Source: a virus. Taken from it: a stretch of 31,149 nt of DNA. The stretch covers positions 1-31,149 of the IMG/VR virus record IMGVR_UViG_3300032931_000009; one strand, written 5' to 3'. Both the position numbers and the translations under genes were made by a program. Below the pieces are notes generated by a model, which did no database searches, was not told where the DNA came from, and worked only from the letters and a program-made list of their open reading frames with translations. Positions 22,669 through 30,680 of the stretch are shown piece by piece. Numbering within the stretch: position 1 is the first letter of the stretch; each line of letters starts with the position of its first letter.

Positions 22669-25600
22669 TTATGGACAACTATAAAACGATGTTATTTGAA
22701 TTGAGCCATTATATCCCACAGGAGGTGTCAATTGCGACAATGTAGCCCCTGTGTATGTATAGAAAACTGGAGTCATTGATGGTAGTACATATCTTCTACC
22801 AACTGCATCTGGAACAATTGTGGTGAATGCGTATCCTGTACCAGGAGAACATTCAGCTAACTCATAATAAGTTATTGGTGTTGGACAACCAGTTAGGCCA
22901 GTACTAGTAATTGCAAGCAATGTGCCGCCTGGATTGTAATTAATAATACCATCTACAATATAAGTATCACCACCTGATGTAACTCTGTTATTTAATTCAA
23001 ATGTGTTTTCTGCATAAGCCTGTGAATTGGCTGATGATCCATCAGAACATTTATATAAAATATACCATTCATAAGTGGGTGCACTAGGGCATCCAGTTAA
23101 TCCTGTTGCAGTAATTGCAAGCAATGTACCACCTGGATTGTAATTAATAATACCATCTATAACATAAGTATCTGCACCTGATGTAACTCTATCATTAATT
23201 TCAAATGTGTTAGCTGGGTATGCTATAGAATTTGCTTCAGACCCGTCAGAACATTTATGCATTACATAATATTCATCTAATGGCGGGCTTGTAACTTGTG
23301 TTACAGATATAATTATATCTTCAGTACATCCTGATACAGTAATATTTAAATTTCTTGTAGCTCCTAAATTCTCAAGGACATCTACGTAAATAAGCCCATT
23401 GTTTGATCCGTAATAATCACTAACAGTTAACCAATCATTTGCAGGAATTGAAACTACCCAATCTGTATTAGATTGAATATAGAATGATTTTTTTTGTACT
23501 GTACCATCAAATGACAATGTTGATGGAGTTACAGATATTGAGCATGTTGTAATTTTTCTATCATTGTCAATAGATAAAGCATAATGCTCAAAATAAGGAT
23601 CCATCATACCAAGTTTTACAACATTAGTATCGAGGTTTGCCTTAAACCAGTTTTTCATGCCTTGAGATGATATCTCAAATAACCCATCTTGCTGTAATGC
23701 CATAACAGCACCACGTCTCGCATCTGTAAAGTATAAATTATTTCCCCATCTAGTAAAACTTTCTGGGTTTAAACTAATGCCATATTCTCCCTCATAAGAT
23801 ATTTGAGTTCCTAATACTTCAGGTACTGAAGCAATTGCTCCACCACCAGTAGAATCACTTAATAAATTTTTACCATAAAGAACTTTAGATACTTTATTTT
23901 CTTGAAATACAACTAAATCAGTATCACGAGAAAAAAGTTTCTGAATAGACCCAAAGAATCTGTCTAAGTATTTAAAGTTTGCTAAAGATAAGTTAAACTC
24001 ATTCAACCTGTTAATGGCTGATGTTTGAGTATAAATACCGCTATACGTTAATGCCTGAACGACTGTTTGCTCTTCATACCCTTCAATTGTTGCATTTGCT
24101 CTTGGGCTAAATTGCATTGTTCCGGAGTTAAAGTCATCTCTAATTCTAAAACTTTCTACACCGTTTCCAAATGAGAATGCATTAAAATCACCATTAAAAT
24201 TAAACGTATTTAAATCTATTATTGCCGGGTCACCCAATGCAACATTTTGATTTTGAATATTTCCATAGTGATTACCATTGATAATAGGATACGTTTTTGA
24301 AAGCTCATAATATACATCTTGGTTAGTATCAGTTGGAACTGTTTCAAAAAGTACTGGTGCCTCCGATTGTTGTAAAGTGAATCTTGTATCAACAGAAGGT
24401 AATCCAGAACCAGTACCCTGACTTGAATAAAAATACATATATACTGGATATTCCAGTGTTGTTGTTGATATAGTAGATCCTTGAGATATACTATCTGGAT
24501 TAGAAGTAGCTTCAATTCCTCTTCTAAAACAAACTTCTAGCGGACCAATACTATCACCATCGGATCCAAATTGAACCCATTTTTGGTAAGCATAATCCTC
24601 AATAAACCATTCTTCAATGTTTACATATTCTCTTGATGATATAAAAGTTTGAGGTATCCATACATCAGCATTATTTGTTTCTTTATATTTAAACAATAAA
24701 ACAGCCCCTGCTTTAATTGGTCTATCTTCATCATTGCTGACAGATACACTCCATTCGTTAAACGTAAAATATGTCGCAGGATTTGTTGGTTGAAATTGCT
24801 CAGTACTACCTCCAAATATATTATTACCAGCTAAACTCCTACAATTAACAACCCAATAGTCATTTAATGTATGTGCTGTGTTGCTTGTAAACTTAATCGT
24901 ACAAGACTCACCAGAGTATGTTAGTGATTGGTCTACGCCAGGAGTTATTGCTACATTTTCGGCAACTAAAAATTTATACGTACCATTATACGTTGCGTAA
25001 TACTTAAATGTATTTATCGGAGCATCACTATCTATTTGTATGTAAAATCTGATATCATTAGTTCCTGAATACAAATTAGAGTTACTCGTAATCATATCGT
25101 TTAACCCTAACCCATAAAAAATAGCATTTTCTGCAACAGTGAATCTGTTGATTACTGGTTGATATAATGTATCTAAAGCACTACCATTTGCATCTGTATA
25201 ATATGTTATTGGAGGAAGTACTGATGTATCAATTTTTACTCTAAAATAAACACCCGCTGGCTGTGTTATATTAGGCGTATTTAAAAAATCTACTCCTTGA
25301 CTTACAATATCCAATATCTTATATTGAACATTAGTATTTAATGTAGCTGATTTTAAATATAAATATGTGCCAACGGAAACTTTATTAACATCGGCTTGAT
25401 TAATTAAAAACCACTTGAATTCTCCATCTTGAAAATATAATAAAGGGAATACATTGTAATAATTCTGTTTATCCTGCTTAATCATAAAACGATAATGCGT
25501 AGCAAAAGCCGGTGGCTGATATGTACCATCAATTGTAACACGGATGTTATTAGCATCAATGGCATTAGCAGCAGGTATGTAAATAGTATTAGTATTTTCA

Positions 25601-26799
25601 GTTGGAGTAATTACAGTTGTTGTTCTTCCATAATCATCTAAATAAGAAATACCAATTTCATAATCCCTATTACTTTTAAATGTAGGCGTAGGCGTTCCAC
25701 TAACTATTAAATCCGATTGTAATGATAATGTGAATGCTGGATTAATAGGCTCTTTGTTTTCTTTTAATAAATTAAAAAATTGTGTATAATTTCCGTATAC
25801 CAATCTACTGCCAATTAATTCTTGAGACTTAGCCTTTATTGGCACATTATCAAAAAGCCTATTTACTTGGTCTTGAGGTAATATTGTAAATACTTTATTA
25901 TTCTTAAACTGATAAGAGTAATCTGTATTATCTGAATAATCGATTAGGCTTTTAACTAAATTGTCAATTATATATGTATTAATACTTTGAGTATCCCTAA
26001 ATATTAATTGAATTTCTTTTACATTATTTGATCCAGAGTTAAATGTTATATCTGCCGTGTTAAAATTATTAACCATTGATATATTCTCAGATACCCCGTA
26101 ATCATAAGCAAATTCTTTTGGAAAGAAAGCTACAGGAGAAAATGGAGACAAAGCACTATACTCGTTATCTAAATACTTATATCTGTATGAGAAATAAAGA
26201 AATTTATTTTCTAAGTTATTAGCTTCTCCTTCTGAATATAAGTTAATTGTTGGTGCAGATAATGGAGGAGCTAAGATAACATTGATGTCAGCCTCAGTAA
26301 ATCCATCTACTGCATAATTCTTTGAACGATCAATATTGATCCTACGTGGAGGATTTAAGTTGTCAGTCCACAAGAGAAGTCCATTGATATAATTTATACC
26401 TGTAACAAAGAACGCCTTGTCAAAGCCAAGCAATGAAGGCGTAGTGGGTGTTAACTTGGTAGCTCTAAGTACTGGAGTTAACGCATCCGTTGTTTCATTA
26501 TATTCATAAATAGCATCCAACGTATCAGATGCTACTAACCAATAAATTGAATTATTTGTTTCGTACGCAAGTGATCCAATACACATTGCATTGACTAACT
26601 CTAAATCATCTCCCTTTAAAATATTACCTAAGTAGTTTTGAGCTACTCCATTACGTGAACCATCTTCTGGTACAAACGCCCCATCAGAATCCCCCACAAT
26701 AATATTATATGCCTCACGATATGTACCGTCAGGTAAAAAATGAGGGTCAAGGTCTTTATTCATGACCCCTGAAAGGAAATTTCTTTGAAGTTCTACCAT
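22669..26799 (-). CDS. Large tail protein (stabilization/muzzle-type) with BACON-like domain and C-terminal tandem repeats
   Basis: A 1376-aa structural protein. The N-terminus (RNFLSGVMNKDLDPHFLPDG, then EAYNIIVG) and the FVTGINYINGLLLWTDNLNPPR segment match large tail proteins I recall from crAss-like and other Bacteroidota podoviruses, where they form the end of the short tail. The middle is beta-rich, ending with NNLYFTDARRGAVMAL and MMDPYFEHYALSI. About 1082-1171 is BACON-like: SVTPSTLSFDG, SNTDWVVSI, NDWLTVS, then NITVSG and a closing VTQ. About 1176-1310 is two near-identical Cys-containing repeats, then a diverged third to the end (1311-1376). BACON domains are thought to bind glycans, so this end may contact the host surface. 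It abuts the 298-aa gene upstream without a gap. Confidence 0.8.
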   Translation of the reverse strand: MVELQRNFLSGVMNKDLDPHFLPDGTYREAYNIIVGDSDGAFVPEDGSRNGVAQNYLGNILKGDDLELVNAMCIGSLAYETNNSIYWLVASDTLDAIYEYNETTDALTPVLRATKLTPTTPSLLGFDKAFFVTGINYINGLLLWTDNLNPPRRINIDRSKNYAVDGFTEADINVILAPPLSAPTINLYSEGEANNLENKFLYFSYRYKYLDNEYSALSPFSPVAFFPKEFAYDYGVSENISMVNNFNTADITFNSGSNNVKEIQLIFRDTQSINTYIIDNLVKSLIDYSDNTDYSYQFKNNKVFTILPQDQVNRLFDNVPIKAKSQELIGSRLVYGNYTQFFNLLKENKEPINPAFTLSLQSDLIVSGTPTPTFKSNRDYEIGISYLDDYGRTTTVITPTENTNTIYIPAANAIDANNIRVTIDGTYQPPAFATHYRFMIKQDKQNYYNVFPLLYFQDGEFKWFLINQADVNKVSVGTYLYLKSATLNTNVQYKILDIVSQGVDFLNTPNITQPAGVYFRVKIDTSVLPPITYYTDANGSALDTLYQPVINRFTVAENAIFYGLGLNDMITSNSNLYSGTNDIRFYIQIDSDAPINTFKYYATYNGTYKFLVAENVAITPGVDQSLTYSGESCTIKFTSNTAHTLNDYWVVNCRSLAGNNIFGGSTEQFQPTNPATYFTFNEWSVSVSNDEDRPIKAGAVLLFKYKETNNADVWIPQTFISSREYVNIEEWFIEDYAYQKWVQFGSDGDSIGPLEVCFRRGIEATSNPDSISQGSTISTTTLEYPVYMYFYSSQGTGSGLPSVDTRFTLQQSEAPVLFETVPTDTNQDVYYELSKTYPIINGNHYGNIQNQNVALGDPAIIDLNTFNFNGDFNAFSFGNGVESFRIRDDFNSGTMQFSPRANATIEGYEEQTVVQALTYSGIYTQTSAINRLNEFNLSLANFKYLDRFFGSIQKLFSRDTDLVVFQENKVSKVLYGKNLLSDSTGGGAIASVPEVLGTQISYEGEYGISLNPESFTRWGNNLYFTDARRGAVMALQQDGLFEISSQGMKNWFKANLDTNVVKLGMMDPYFEHYALSIDNDRKITTCSISVTPSTLSFDGTVQKKSFYIQSNTDWVVSIPANDWLTVSDYYGSNNGLIYVDVLENLGATRNLNITVSGCTEDIIISVTQVTSPPLDEYYVMHKCSDGSEANSIAYPANTFEINDRVTSGADTYVIDGIINYNPGGTLLAITATGLTGCPSAPTYEWYILYKCSDGSSANSQAYAENTFELNNRVTSGGDTYIVDGIINYNPGGTLLAITSTGLTGCPTPITYYELAECSPGTGYAFTTIVPDAVGRRYVLPSMTPVFYTYTGATLSQLTPPVGYNGSIQITSFYSCP
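22873..23274 (-). repeat. Tandem repeat inside the tail gene (two units of about 200 bp)
   Basis: Unit one is 23071-23274 (68 codons) and unit two 22873-23070 (66 codons). Both encode a YKCSDGS/HKCSDGS start, ENTFEL-NRVTSG or ANTFEI-DRVTSG, then DGIINYNPGGTLLAIT and TGLTGCP. A DNA block around ATTGCAAGCAATGT and the following GGATTGTAATTAATAATACC is identical in both (about 22910-22952 and 23116-23158), pointing to a fairly recent duplication. A third, much diverged unit may follow at 22669-22872 (AECSPGTGY ... FYSCP). Confidence 0.9.
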
Positions 26800-27696
26800 T
26801 TACTTAATCCACTTAGATTGGCCTCTCATGTTCATTAACAAGCGACCTGGGTGTAAATTACTTAATCTAATCTTTGCGTTTCTCCAATTGGAAACCTTTT
26901 CTTTACGAGCTCTATTAATAACATACTCAGGTTGATTTGCCTTATTATTTAAAATAGCCCACTTGATATATGAGTAGATATATTCCTCTGCTAACTTCGC
27001 AATAGTAATCTGAGCGTCGTCACCTGGATACATACCATCGGAAATATATTCTAATACTACTGACCGATTAAACATGCCTGAACTAAAATTAATGACACCT
27101 GCGACCTTATCTACTCTAAAGGTAGGGTTCACATTAGCTGTCTCTGTATTAAGCCCGTACACAGCTCCGTAGCCCTGTGAGAAGTACCACAACCCATCTA
27201 CACACCATCCATACTGATTGTTGTATGGGCACAATTGGTAGTTTATACCATCAATGCGAGATAAGTCTAGTTTAGATGTTCCTTGTATAGCATTTCCATC
27301 ATTATCAAATAAAATTTGATACTGGTCATCTTGCAAGAATTCGATAGCTGTATTTGCTTGAGGGTTCTCCGACATAGGGTACAAGATGCCCCCATGAAAT
27401 AAAGATACACGAACATAGTTCACGTAATCAGAAGGTAACACGAATTTTAAATCATGACCAACTTCTAGCTGTAATGCATTAGTCTGACGATTTCCATCGT
27501 AGTTTAATTCTTGCACAGCTCTTTTAGCATGAAACAAGATTTTATACCTATTGATATTATTCAATAGTTCACCATCGTCCGTATACATTAAGATGAAGTT
27601 GTTAACAACATCGCCTAATGTTACATTTTGATACGTGCCCCAATTGGCATCCGTGGGTGTTAACCCATCATTAGTGTAATATTTTTCCTGATTCAT
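26800..27696 (-). CDS. Head-tail connector / tail tubular (ring) protein
   Basis: A 298-aa protein directly upstream of the large tail protein, with no gap. It has a helical start (VVNNFILMYTDDGELL, FHAKRAVQELNYDG), then LKFVLPSDYVNYVRVSLFHGG and LYPMSEN, a beta-rich centre, and a basic helical end (YVINRARKEKVSNWRNAKIRLS). The helix-then-LPSDYVNY layout is characteristic of the gp4/gp11-type adaptor proteins that link portal to tail in Bacteroidota podoviruses. In crAss-like virions two such ring proteins stack below the portal. The neighbouring 229-aa product is a candidate second ring. Assigned by pattern memory and gene order; no structure was checked. Confidence 0.65.
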   Translation of the reverse strand: MNQEKYYTNDGLTPTDANWGTYQNVTLGDVVNNFILMYTDDGELLNNINRYKILFHAKRAVQELNYDGNRQTNALQLEVGHDLKFVLPSDYVNYVRVSLFHGGILYPMSENPQANTAIEFLQDDQYQILFDNDGNAIQGTSKLDLSRIDGINYQLCPYNNQYGWCVDGLWYFSQGYGAVYGLNTETANVNPTFRVDKVAGVINFSSGMFNRSVVLEYISDGMYPGDDAQITIAKLAEEYIYSYIKWAILNNKANQPEYVINRARKEKVSNWRNAKIRLSNLHPGRLLMNMRGQSKWIK

Positions 27697-27698
27697 TA

Positions 27699-28388
27699 TT
27701 ATTGTTTTTGATCAGTGTACGCTTCTTCTGCTCTTGCCGCTTGAACTACCTCAGCCTCTCTAATACTTACTCCTGCATATTGGCAAATCTTAATAACCAA
27801 TTTAGGGAAGTCTGATATTGCTAATTCAAAATCTTGGTAGTCATTAGCTGACTGGTTAAACAAAGGACTTCCGTCAAACAACGTATAAGTCCATTTAGGG
27901 TCTTGCGGATATCTGACGTAATAAATATTAATATTATCTATAATAGTATCTGGATAAACAGCTACTTGACTTCCTTGCATTACATACGTAGGATAGGTTA
28001 AAGTAGGTGCTGTTAAATTAGAATTAAGCAAATAATATAATTTCTCTTGATTAACGTGAGTAACCTCTTTACCATTATAGTATAATACATTTAATAAAAA
28101 GAAATTTACCGGTAAATCAAATTGACCCGAAATAACATTATAAACCAAATCTTCATTGCTAGAAAAGAAATCAATAGTTTGGTCTATTTGTTTTGTGATA
28201 TCTGAGTATCCACTAGTCTCCATACCCTTCATGTCGCTAATCTTAGCTTTCTGAAAGTCATAGAAGTATTGTTGGAACAATTCTAACTGTGCTTGCTTTG
28301 CAAAGCTGTTGAATTCTTCTGGTGTAATAAACCCATTATTATCCTTATTGATAATATTTAGGACAGTATTTCTTACGGAATTTATCAT
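27699..28388 (-). CDS. Head-tail connector / ring-type structural protein with EF-hand-like loop
   Basis: A 229-aa protein two bases upstream of the 298-aa connector gene. The N-terminal helix runs into NKDNNGFITPEE (residues 14-25), which fits a calcium-binding EF-hand loop in spacing (N1, D3, N5, G6, I8, E12), then a long helix FAKQAQLELFQQYFYDFQKAK. The centre is beta-rich (FDLPVNFFLLNVLYYNGKEV, PTYVMQGSQVAVYP), and the C-terminus is an Ala/Glu helix. Proteins starting with this NK-x-x-x-GxITPEEFN pattern are common next to connector genes in Bacteroidota phages. A ring role is inferred from position. It is the first gene after an intergenic terminator. Confidence 0.65.
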   Translation of the reverse strand: MINSVRNTVLNIINKDNNGFITPEEFNSFAKQAQLELFQQYFYDFQKAKISDMKGMETSGYSDITKQIDQTIDFFSSNEDLVYNVISGQFDLPVNFFLLNVLYYNGKEVTHVNQEKLYYLLNSNLTAPTLTYPTYVMQGSQVAVYPDTIIDNINIYYVRYPQDPKWTYTLFDGSPLFNQSANDYQDFELAISDFPKLVIKICQYAGVSIREAEVVQAARAEEAYTDQKQ

Positions 28389-28403
28389 AATGACAAAGAT
28401 AAT

Positions 28404-28428
28404 AAAAAAAGGGCACTAGATGTGCCCT
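28404..28428 (-). terminator. Terminator downstream of the 248-aa head gene
   Basis: On the reverse strand the stem AGGGCAC/GTGCCCT (arms 28422-28428 and 28410-28416) closes a five-base loop and is followed by a run of seven U (28404-28410, sharing one base with the stem). It starts six bases after the stop of the 248-aa gene and ends 15 bases before the start of the next, leaving almost no space for a promoter. Confidence 0.85.
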
Positions 28429-28433
28429 CTTAA

Positions 28434-29180
28434 TTAACGGTATTTCTTAACTAGCGTCTCATAAATATCGAGACCATCGTTGCTTTGTAGGAACGACGCT
28501 AATAGCCTTACCGGGTCATCCCCAAATGGTATACCCATTAGTTTATTCTTATTGTCAGGTAAGTTAAAGAAGATATCACGCTTCTTGTTTTTCAACACAA
28601 ACGTACCATCTTGCAATGACTTAGCAGCAATATCATTTAACTTTAACTCTGGATCATTTAACATGTTCAAGAAACCAATAGGATGATTACGAGCATAAAG
28701 AATTAAGTCACGCTTAAGTTCTTCGCTAGTTAATCTATCCACACGACTACCTAATAGTACACGACCTAATGCATCTGCTGTATTGATATCTAATTCACGT
28801 GCAGCAATCTGAGCATCTAATTGAGCATTTAATACATCAATCTGATTAGTTGCATCTCTCTGAGTATCAACCTCTTCGAACAATACATTGTTCTCTGGGT
28901 GATATTGTAAGAATAACTGCAATACTTGATTGTTTCTTGGAACCGATAATAAACCATCTTCAAAGATGATTGGTTCTAAAATAAAGTTTCCATCTTGCTC
29001 ATCTTCAAACGGAGACTTTTGGTTAACCGCATAACGTAATGCACGATTAATACCTTTAGTCTCATCAAAATGAAGTAAAGGCTTGCGATTGGTATTTCTA
29101 CCTGAAATCATAAATGAGATAGGGAATGTTTTTCTTTTAAGGACATAGACCTTGTCCTTGAATTCTTTTGGATTTGACAT
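28434..29180 (-). CDS. Conserved head-region protein of unknown function
   Basis: A 248-aa protein encoded between the capsid gene and the connector genes. The N-terminus (FPISFMISGRNTNRKPLLHFDE, then RALRYAVNQKSPFEDEQDG) is a signature I recall from proteins in the same slot of several Bacteroidota phages, without assigned function. The middle has a helix EEVDTQRDATNQIDVLNAQL; the C-terminus contains DGTFVLKNKKRDIFFNLPDN and an acidic helix. There are no catalytic motifs. It is bounded by terminators on both sides, so it probably has its own expression level, lower than capsid. It could be a head completion or decoration factor. Confidence 0.6.
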   Translation of the reverse strand: MSNPKEFKDKVYVLKRKTFPISFMISGRNTNRKPLLHFDETKGINRALRYAVNQKSPFEDEQDGNFILEPIIFEDGLLSVPRNNQVLQLFLQYHPENNVLFEEVDTQRDATNQIDVLNAQLDAQIAARELDINTADALGRVLLGSRVDRLTSEELKRDLILYARNHPIGFLNMLNDPELKLNDIAAKSLQDGTFVLKNKKRDIFFNLPDNKNKLMGIPFGDDPVRLLASFLQSNDGLDIYETLVKKYR

Positions 29181-29200
29181 TTTATTTGATTTTAAATTTT

Positions 29201-29228
29201 AAAAAAAGGGGAGACATAAAGCCTCCCC
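29201..29228 (-). terminator. Terminator downstream of the major capsid gene
   Basis: On the reverse strand the stem GGGGAG/CTCCCC (arms 29223-29228 and 29208-29213) has a nine-base loop and is followed by seven U (29201-29207). It begins nine bases after the capsid stop and ends 20 bases before the next start. Confidence 0.85.
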
Positions 29229-29237
29229 CTAACTTTA

Positions 29238-30653
29238 CTAGTTCTCGAACAAGAAGAAGTTATTCGCACCAAGTGTACATAAAGCACGCTCAGATAAGAA
29301 GTTAACCTCCATTGCATCTAATGAACTTGTTTGAGCACCACCAGCAGAACCAGTGATCCAAGTTTTGTAACGACGATCTTCAGTTTCAGAAGCACGGTAA
29401 CGAACGTGTAAGAACGGACGCTTTGCATTCTTTCCTAAGATTTGATCGTATACGTTAGTAGAACCTGCAGGTACCAAGATACCATTGATTGCTCCACCTA
29501 CGATTCCACCACGAGTAGTAGCATCATTTAAGTATTTCCAGTCAGTCTTGTAGAAATCATATCCACGCTTAAATCCTGTGAAACCTAAGTTTAACGCCAT
29601 AGTCTCGTTATTGTCGAATAGACCATAAGAAGTACCACCTGCTCCGTAAGAGTTTTGAGCAGCTAACATATCATTGATATCGAAAGAGAACTTACGATTA
29701 ACGAACAATACGTTTTCTTGGATAGCTCCTTGCTTGTCAAGACGTTGGATGATTGAATCAAAGTCTGACAAAGTAGTTGGGTTACCACCTGCCCATACGT
29801 TACCACGAGTAGCAACAGCATCAAATAAACCTTGAGTACCAGCAGCACCAGGTTGTACGTTAGAAGCAGCAACTGTCAAGTAAGTAGCAGCAGCTGAACC
29901 TGACTCTGCAGGAACACCTTCAACCATTGACATCTCTAAGTAATCTTCGAAACGTAAACGAGTCTCGTGCTCAGACTTGATGTACCATAAGTAACCAGTA
30001 GCACCATTCTCAGAAGTTACTTCAACCCATCCGATTTGAGCCATGTCAGAACCTGATACAGCATACTTGTCTTTGATGATGATTGGCTTGTTCTCTAAGA
30101 AAATATCTTGAGACTCAAGTGAACCTTCCATTCCTAATGAACCCTTAGTGAATTCAGAACCGTAAACGAATGCAGTTGTAGCAGTATCTACAGCAATTGC
30201 TTGTCCAGATGCAGCATAGTAAGCAACAGTAAATGTGTTAGCTACAGTATCAACTGCAGTGATAACAGCACGGTCTGAAGCAGACCCAGCGTTAGCTGAT
30301 AAGAAAACTGTTTGGTTAACACGGAAGTTAACTGTTACATCAACATCTTCAACAGTCCACACAGCAGTGTCAGCACCTACAGCAGCAGCTGAAGTACAGT
30401 TTACATACTTAGTGTGTAAACGACCTTGCTCTGCCCACTTAATTAAGTCAGAGTTAGAAGGTAATTCTGCACCTACCATACGTAAGAAAGATGCAATAGA
30501 GCGATTACCATAACGCTCGAATTCCGCCTCGTAAGTATCAGGAAGATACTGGTTTAAGAAATCGAAGTTGGTAATGTAATTTGTAGGCAATGTTGCCTTT
30601 ACCGCTGATGGTTCTAATTGAAAACCAGGGGTACTTTGAACTGATCCAGCCAT
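29238..30653 (-). CDS. Major capsid protein (HK97-fold type, crAss-like)
   Basis: A 471-aa protein forming the shell. The C-terminal segment RYRASETEDRRYKTWITGSA, then ERALCTLGANNFFLF, is characteristic of capsid proteins in crAss-like and related Bacteroidota phages. A charged N-terminal helix region (TNFDFLNQYLPDTYEAEFER) and a beta-rich region (LENKPIIIKDKYAVSGSDMAQ) follow the usual order. Residues about 84-165 (VDVTVNFRVNQTVFLSA ... FTVAYYAASG) look like an inserted beta domain. It is flanked by a putative scaffold gene upstream and a strong terminator downstream, and has an A-rich leader, all consistent with high expression. Length matches the about 470-510 aa usual for the group. Confidence 0.88.
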   Translation of the reverse strand: MAGSVQSTPGFQLEPSAVKATLPTNYITNFDFLNQYLPDTYEAEFERYGNRSIASFLRMVGAELPSNSDLIKWAEQGRLHTKYVNCTSAAAVGADTAVWTVEDVDVTVNFRVNQTVFLSANAGSASDRAVITAVDTVANTFTVAYYAASGQAIAVDTATTAFVYGSEFTKGSLGMEGSLESQDIFLENKPIIIKDKYAVSGSDMAQIGWVEVTSENGATGYLWYIKSEHETRLRFEDYLEMSMVEGVPAESGSAAATYLTVAASNVQPGAAGTQGLFDAVATRGNVWAGGNPTTLSDFDSIIQRLDKQGAIQENVLFVNRKFSFDINDMLAAQNSYGAGGTSYGLFDNNETMALNLGFTGFKRGYDFYKTDWKYLNDATTRGGIVGGAINGILVPAGSTNVYDQILGKNAKRPFLHVRYRASETEDRRYKTWITGSAGGAQTSSLDAMEVNFLSERALCTLGANNFFLFEN

Positions 30654-30680
30654 TTGTTTTTTTTAGTTTTTAGTTTTTAA
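30654..30680 (-). promoter_or_regulatory. A-rich leader of the capsid gene
   Basis: Read on the reverse strand, the bases before the capsid ATG are nearly all A with two CTAAAAA units and no Shine-Dalgarno. A-rich, structure-free leaders are the known substitute for Shine-Dalgarno pairing in Bacteroidota. The first 11 bases overlap the end of the scaffold gene. It is a translation signal rather than a promoter. Confidence 0.5.

Noticed and set aside
22873-23274. CRISPR-like array
   Set aside because: Only two long units, in frame inside a coding gene and without spacers; it is a protein-domain duplication.
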